Shown: positions 59,195 to 64,000 of the stretch, piece after piece
How the letters are laid out: every line of letters starts with the position of its first letter
Numbering within the stretch: position 1 is the first letter of the stretch
Assembly (NCBI GenBank): GCA_000831005.1
Contig: CP007152.1
Span: 992,001 to 1,056,000 of the forward strand
DNA from: Marinobacter salarius
GTDB lineage: Bacteria; Pseudomonadota; Gammaproteobacteria; Pseudomonadales; Oleiphilaceae
Length of the DNA: 64,000 nucleotides
Direction: 5' to 3'
Position numbers and translations under genes: made by a program
The notes under the pieces: generated by a model
Told to the model about the DNA's origin: nothing
The model's input: only the letters and a program-made list of their open reading frames with translations
Databases searched by the model: none

Positions 59195-61685
59195 AGAGGC
59201 CGACGCTGCTCCCGTTCGGTAGTCCACTCCTGAACCGGATCCTTCTTCTCAGGAGCATTCACAAACTCCCGGAACCGCTTCCGCTTCTCAGGATCCTCAA
59301 CCGCCGTCTTCCACTCGCACTGATAGGTATCCACCAGATCCGCCATGTGATGCTCCAGCTCCTGACCAATACCCAGGCTGTCCTCCAGGACCACCTGCTT
59401 CAGATAGTCCAGGCCACCTTCCAGGTTCTCCATCCACACACTGGTGCGTTGCAGACGGTCCGCGGTGCGCACGTAGAACATCAACACCCGGTCGATAGCG
59501 CTGATCAGTTCCTCGTCGGACAAATCCGTGGCAAACAAATCCGCGTGGCGCGGACGCATGCCGCCGTTGCCGCATACGTACAGGTTCCAGCCGTTCTCGG
59601 TGGCGATCACGCCGATGTCCTTACTCTGGGCTTCCGCACATTCGCGGGTGCAGCCGGACACCGCCATCTTGAGCTTATGGGGGGAACGCAGGCCCTTGTA
59701 GCGGTTCTCCAGAAAAATCGCCATGCCCACACTGTCCTGCACGCCGTAGCGGCACCAGGTGCTGCCGACGCAGGACTTCACCGTACGCAGGGACTTGCCG
59801 TAGGCGTGGCCGGTTTCGAAGCCGGCGGCGATGAGTTTTTCCCAGATTTCGGGCAGTTCGCTCAGGGTGGCGCCGAACAGGTCCACCCGTTGTCCGCCCG
59901 TGATCTTGGTGTACAGGTTGTATTCCTTGGCCACTTCACCCAGCACAATCAGCTTGTCCGGGGTGATTTCGCCGCCCGGCACCCGGGGCACGATGGAGTA
60001 GGTACCGTTCTTCTGCATATTGGCCATGAAGGTATCGTTGGTGTCCTGCAGGGGCACGTGGTCGGTGGCCAGAATGTGCTCGTTCCAGCAGGTGGCAAGG
60101 ATGGACGCGACGGCCGGTTTGCAGATATCGCAGCCATGGCCCTTGCCGTGATCACGGATCAATGTCCGGAAGGTGCGGATGCCATTGACCTTCACGATAT
60201 TGAACAGGTCCTGGCGGCTGTACGGGAAGTGCTCACAGATGTCCTTGCTGACTTCCACGCCGCGTTTTTCCAGTTCGCTGTCCACCACGTTTTTCAGCAG
60301 CGCTGCGCAGCCGCCACAGCCGGTGCTGGCCTTGGTTTCTGCCTTAACACCGGCAAGGTCGGTACAGCCGGCATCGATCACGCCGCAGATATCGCCCTTG
60401 GACACGTTGTGGCAGGAGCAGATCGAGGCGGTTTCCGGCAGGGCATCCGGGCCCAGCGCGGGAGCACCGCCCTGGCTTTCCGGCAGAATCAGGGTTTCCG
60501 GGTTCTCCGGCAGCTCAATGCCGTTCAACGCGTATTGCAGCAAGGTGTCGTAGTGGCTGTTGTCGCCCACCAGGATGGCGCCCAGCAGGGCCTTGCCATC
60601 TTCGCTGATCACCATGCGGCGGTAGTGGCCGGCCTGCTCATCGTTAAAGCGGATGTTGCGCGCGCCCGGCGTCTGGGCATGGGCATCGCCGATCGAACCC
60701 ACATCCACACCCAGCAGCTTGAGTTTGGTGCTCATGTCGGCGCCGGTAAAGGCCGCTTCGGTGTCACCGTTCAGCACCGAGCCAGGGTGCGGGCCATGGT
60801 GTAGCCCGGTGCCACCAGGCCAAAAATCTTTTCACTCCACAGCGCGCACTCGCCAATGGCGTGGATGTGGGGGTCGGAGGTGGTGCACTGGTCGTTGATG
60901 ACAATGCCGCCCCGTTCACCCATAGCCAGTTCACTGGAACGGGCCAGGGCATCCTGGGGGCGGATGCCGGCGGAGAATACGATCAGGTCGGTTTCCAAAT
61001 GGGTATCGTCGCTGAAATTCATCCGCAGGCGGGCTTCTTCGCCTTCGACGATTTCAGTGGTGGCTTTCTCAGTGTGCACCTGCACACCCAACTCCTCAAT
61101 TTTGCGTTTGAGCAGGGCACCGCCGTCGCTGTCGAGCTGTACCGGCATCAGCCGGGGTGCAAATTCCACCACGTGGGCGTCCAGGCCAAGGCTCTTGAGC
61201 GCATTCGCTGCTTCCAGACCCAGCAGGCCACCGCCCACCACTACGCCGGTTTTAACACCGTCGGCGCTGGCACGGATGCTGTCGAGGTCTTCCAGGGTGC
61301 GATACACCAGGCAATGGGGGTGCTCGTTGCCCTTGATGGGCGGCACGAACGGATAGGAACCGGTGGCCAGCACCAGTTCGTCGTAGGCGTAATCGCCCAT
61401 CGGTGTGGTAATGGTTTGATTGGCGCGGTCGATGCCGGTTACCTGTTCGCCCAGACGGAGGTCGATGTGGTTCTCGGCGTACCAGTCGGCGGTGCCCATG
61501 GCCAGGTCGGCATGGGTGGAACCACCAAAGTACTCGGACAGGTGAACCCGGTCATACGCCAGCAGTTTCTCTTCACCAAACACCTTGATGTCGAAGTCGG
61601 CCGCTGCCGGGGTTTCCACCAACTGTTCCAGGAAGTGGTGGCCGACCATGCCGTTGCCAATCACGATCAGGGTTTTCTTGCTCAT
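59173..61685 (-). CDS. nirB: Nitrite reductase (NADH) large subunit, one frameshift
   Basis: NirB reduces nitrite to ammonium. The 837 residues comprise an FAD/NADH domain (GNGMVGHHFLEQLVE at 10, GVVVGGGLLGLEAANALKSLG), a BFD-like [2Fe-2S] region (CSCHNVSKGDICG and CTDLAGVKAETKASTGCGGC), and the siroheme/[4Fe-4S] domain (GSTWCRYGVQDS and SGCTRECAEAQSKD). The frame breaks near 60782 where GCC lost a C. It is 29 bases downstream of the FAD reductase gene and belongs to a nitrate assimilation operon. Confidence 0.94.
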
Positions 61686-61714
61686 GGTAATTCCTCTCTC
61701 TGTTCCCGGCCGCT

Positions 61715-62944
61715 TTACGCGGCTTCGCAGTAGTGCTTGCCAAAGGCCAGATGGGCCCGGTAAGGGCTGATGTCATCGGCCTGTTGAATGCGTTCGCTGT
61801 ACCAGGGGCCGTCGCTGGTTTCACCGAAGAGCACGGCGCCTGTGAGTCTTTGGTCGCGAATCAGCAGGCGGCAGTAGCGATTGGTGTCGTAGTCCTGCCA
61901 GACCACGGATTCGGTGTCGGGGCCTGCCTCGGTCTGGCCGCAGGAAAATATCGGGATGCCGCTGATTTTCAGGCGCGTCGGGATGGTGGATGGCTCGAAG
62001 GCAGCTTCGCTGTCGGAGTGACACAACACCTGTGCCAGCACATCGGCCTGTTGGTAGCCCGGCTCTACCAGCCCGAAGGTCTGGTTTTCCAGCTGGCAGC
62101 ATTCCCCCAGGGCATAGATGTACGGGTCGCTGGTTTGCAGTTGCGGGTTCACGCAGATGGCGCGTTCGCAATCCAGACCTGCCTCCCGTGCCAGTTCAGT
62201 GTTTGGTGTAATTCCGGCGGCGATCACCACCAGGTCGGTGCTGATCAGGGTTTCATCATCCAGTTGCACAGCCCTCACCAGGTTGCGACCGAGAAGGGCC
62301 ACTGGGGACGTTTGAGTGCGAATTGCCAGGCCGCGTTCGGTCAGGGCCTGTTTCAACAACGCGCCGCCGGTCTCGTCCAGTTGTCGGTTCAGCAGATGAC
62401 TGCCGCGGTGCAGAACGGTAACCGCCATACCCCGGCTGCGCAGGCCTTCAGCCGCCTCCAGACCCAGGAAACCACCACCGATGACCACTGCGCGGCGATG
62501 GCGTTGGCTGATGTTGATCAGACGGCGGGTATCCTGCAGGTCGCGGAAGCCCATCACACCGTCCAACTCCTCACCCTTCAGGCCAAGACTGGCGGAGCGG
62601 GAACCGGTGGCCAGAACCAGGCTGGTGTAGTGTTGAGTCCGCCCGCTGGCAGTGGTAACCGTGCGCTCTTCCCGGTTAATGGCGGTAACGGGATCTCCCT
62701 GATGCAAGGTGATGTTGTTGTGCTGATACCAGTCCGGTTGCTGCAATTGCAGACTGTCTTCGTTGGCATCGCCGGCCAACAGGGCCGAAAGCTGGATGCG
62801 GTTGTAGGCAGGGCTTGCCTCGCCATTGAACACCACAATGCGTGCAAAAGGCCGATGCGGTTGAGCAACCAGTTTTTCGAGCAGACGCTGGGCCACCATG
62901 CCGTGTCCGCAGATAACGAGAGTCTGTTCTGCCTTTGCGCTCAT
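61715..62944 (-). CDS. FAD-dependent NAD(P)H oxidoreductase of the nitrite reductase group
   Basis: A 409-residue flavoprotein resembling the first domain of NirB. It has GHGMVAQRLLEKLV, LVLATGSRSASLGLKG, VIGGGFLGLEAAEGLRSRG and DPYIYALGECCQ. It is followed by a short C-terminal domain and lacks siroheme ligands, so it is an electron-transfer reductase, possibly for the assimilatory nitrate reductase. ATG 62944 has AGAAGG upstream. A terminator-like hairpin stands between it and the upstream ABC ATPase gene. Confidence 0.87.
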   Translation of the reverse strand: MSAKAEQTLVICGHGMVAQRLLEKLVAQPHRPFARIVVFNGEASPAYNRIQLSALLAGDANEDSLQLQQPDWYQHNNITLHQGDPVTAINREERTVTTASGRTQHYTSLVLATGSRSASLGLKGEELDGVMGFRDLQDTRRLINISQRHRRAVVIGGGFLGLEAAEGLRSRGMAVTVLHRGSHLLNRQLDETGGALLKQALTERGLAIRTQTSPVALLGRNLVRAVQLDDETLISTDLVVIAAGITPNTELAREAGLDCERAICVNPQLQTSDPYIYALGECCQLENQTFGLVEPGYQQADVLAQVLCHSDSEAAFEPSTIPTRLKISGIPIFSCGQTEAGPDTESVVWQDYDTNRYCRLLIRDQRLTGAVLFGETSDGPWYSERIQQADDISPYRAHLAFGKHYCEAA

Positions 62945-62974
62945 GATGGTGATGCCCTTCTTGTGTCCAAAACG

Positions 62975-63020
62975 AAAAAAGCCGGAGCATCTGATTCCCG
63001 AAGGAACTCGATGGTCCGGC
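62975..63020 (-). terminator. Terminator-like hairpin in the leader of the nitrite reductase genes
   Basis: On the minus strand GCCGGA (63020-63015) and TCCGGC (62986-62981) pair around an inner stem TTCC/GGAA with a TTCG loop, followed by TTTTTT (62980-62975). It ends 31 bases before the reductase ATG, so it could act as an attenuator. The GATGGTCCGGC segment that forms one arm is repeated at 63044-63054. Confidence 0.7.
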
Positions 63021-63239
63021 GCCAATGCCAACAACAATGATCTGATGGTCCGGCCGATCCTTAGCCGGGACATTCTTCCCTGTATCTACAGTAGCGAACG
63101 CCGTGCCAAAATTATTAGTCCTTTATTTACAGTAAGTTGAAAGATGTCGCTTTGAGCTTGGCCCGAAAACTGTGCGCTCTGACAGGGCGACGTGCACCGG
63201 ATGAGTGCTTCTGAAGGGCGCGAGCTTCTCCGTTTGATT

Positions 63240-64000
63240 TCATGCAATGCGGCGAACGGGGCTCTCAGAATGCTCGTTATCGACATCCGGTGAGCTGTCT
63301 TCCTGCGACGCCGCTTCGGCTTCAGCGGTGGGCTTATCCTGTTCATCCTCGCCTTTGCCGGGGAAGCGCTGTTTTTCATACAGGAAGGACAATACCGCCT
63401 GACGGTAGCGCACATATTCTGGATGGTCGGCCAGGGTGACCCGGTTGCGGGGGCGCTCCAGCTCAATGCGCAACTCTTCCCCGATGGTGGCAGCCGGCCC
63501 GTTGGTCATCATCACAATGCGGTCCGACAGCAGCACGGCCTCGTCCACATCGTGGGTAATCATGATCACCGTGCTGTTCAGGTCCTGCTGAATTTTCATC
63601 AGCGAATCCTGCAGGTGGGCACGCGTCAGCGCGTCCAGCGCGCCAAAAGGCTCGTCCATCAACAGTACGCTGGGCTTCATCGACAGTGCCCGGGCAATCC
63701 CCACCCGCTGGGCCATACCCCCAGAGATCTCTCCGGGGCGTTTATCCAAGGCGTGGTCCATGTTGACCAGCTTGAGGTTGTGAAGAATCCATTCCTTTCG
63801 CTCAGCTCTGCTCATGGATTTGCGGAATACCTGCTGCACAGCCAGTTCAACGTTCTCGTAAACCGTCAGCCAGGGCATTAACGAGTGATTCTGAAACACC
63901 ACCGCCCGTTCCGGCCCCGGTGTGTTCACCTCATGCCCGTCCAGTACGCAGCCACCGCGGGTAGCCTGGAGCAGGCCGGCCACAATATTCAGCACAGTGG
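63240..64000 (-). CDS. Nitrate-type ABC transporter ATPase (NrtD/NasD-like), 5' end outside window
   Basis: The visible 253 residues lack Walker A, which lies beyond base 64000. Present are LNIVAGLLQATRGGCVLDG, VFQNHSLMPWLTVYENVELAV (Q-loop), EISGGMAQRVGIARALS, VLLMDEPFGALDALTRAHLQ and ITHDVDEAVLLSDRIVMM. The C-terminus has an acidic tail. These match NrtD/NasD, the ATPase for nitrate or nitrite uptake, which agrees with the nirBD genes 300 bases downstream on the same strand. Confidence 0.9.
   Translation of the reverse strand, partial: TVLNIVAGLLQATRGGCVLDGHEVNTPGPERAVVFQNHSLMPWLTVYENVELAVQQVFRKSMSRAERKEWILHNLKLVNMDHALDKRPGEISGGMAQRVGIARALSMKPSVLLMDEPFGALDALTRAHLQDSLMKIQQDLNSTVIMITHDVDEAVLLSDRIVMMTNGPAATIGEELRIELERPRNRVTLADHPEYVRYRQAVLSFLYEKQRFPGKGEDEQDKPTAEAEAASQEDSSPDVDNEHSESPVRRIA

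Noticed and set aside
59029..60804. A 591-codon open frame on the plus strand opposite nirB
   Set aside because: It is antisense to a clear nirB, has a low-complexity His/Gln/Val-rich product typical of a shadow of GC-rich coding DNA, and no ribosome-binding site.
61733..63040. A 435-codon open frame on the plus strand opposite the FAD reductase gene
   Set aside because: Mirror of a well-supported flavoprotein gene; its product shows no domain and its codon usage looks like an antisense frame.
1..64000. CRISPR arrays, tRNA or rRNA genes, prophage or insertion sequences
   Set aside because: No regularly spaced repeats, no tRNA-like cloverleaf or rRNA sequence, and no transposase or integrase motifs were found by eye. 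The three palindromic elements encode no protein.

Overview
The window looks like chromosome of a marine, halophilic gammaproteobacterium, most likely Marinobacter or a close relative. The grounds are an NAD-linked formate dehydrogenase operon, ectoine genes, a wax ester synthase/DGAT, a TRAP uptake system, assimilatory nitrite reductase, and a Fur-type siderophore island. I saw no rRNA, tRNA, CRISPR array, phage or insertion sequence. No stretch longer than 300 bases lacks a gene.

Layout. 1-2817: end of an rRNA methyltransferase gene, an ankyrin protein, a PEBP protein and a ModE-like regulator. 2917-9013: fdsG-fdsB-fdsA-fdhD-fdsD, a soluble NAD-dependent molybdenum formate dehydrogenase. 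9134-18311: an iron island with two TonB receptors, a binding protein, two FecCD permeases, an ATPase and a ferric-reductase-like protein, with Fur-like boxes. 18482-21552: a DUF547 protein and a polar amino acid ABC transporter. 21612-28310: an ECF sigma/anti-sigma pair with DoxX, permuted-papain, TVP38 and DsbA/HCCA-like genes, and a divergent TVP38-flavoprotein fusion. The two divergent promoters share a TAACA-N14-GTGTC signature. 28387-31912: radical SAM enzyme, sodium:solute symporter and a degenerate metallophosphoesterase. 32062-35470: ectA-ectB-ask with no ectC between ectB and ask. 35590-48000: housekeeping and envelope genes (RpoS-like sigma, DUF3429, tag, pdxH, an AsmA-like DUF748 protein, yfbR, SPFH/NfeD pair, SDR, diguanylate cyclase, PF10118). 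48217-56471: AraC regulator, TRAP transporter, glutamine-synthetase-like ligase, aldehyde dehydrogenase and iron alcohol dehydrogenase, a plausible catabolic unit for an amino alcohol or amine. 56532-64000: a TM2 protein, wax ester synthase, then nitrate/nitrite assimilation genes (nirD, nirB, a second FAD reductase, an ABC ATPase).

Two features of the DNA stand out. First, a repeat element occurs three times (29380-29476, 58437-58523, 59031-59124). A 43-nt core, 40-41 of 43 bases identical, sits between long inverted arms whose sequence differs completely from copy to copy but still pairs within each copy. Second, about 25 genes are broken by roughly 40 shifts, all explained by a missing base, usually one G or C in a GGC/GCC context. 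That is best read as a systematic sequencing error and not as gene decay, so the genes below are described as single units with the shift positions noted.
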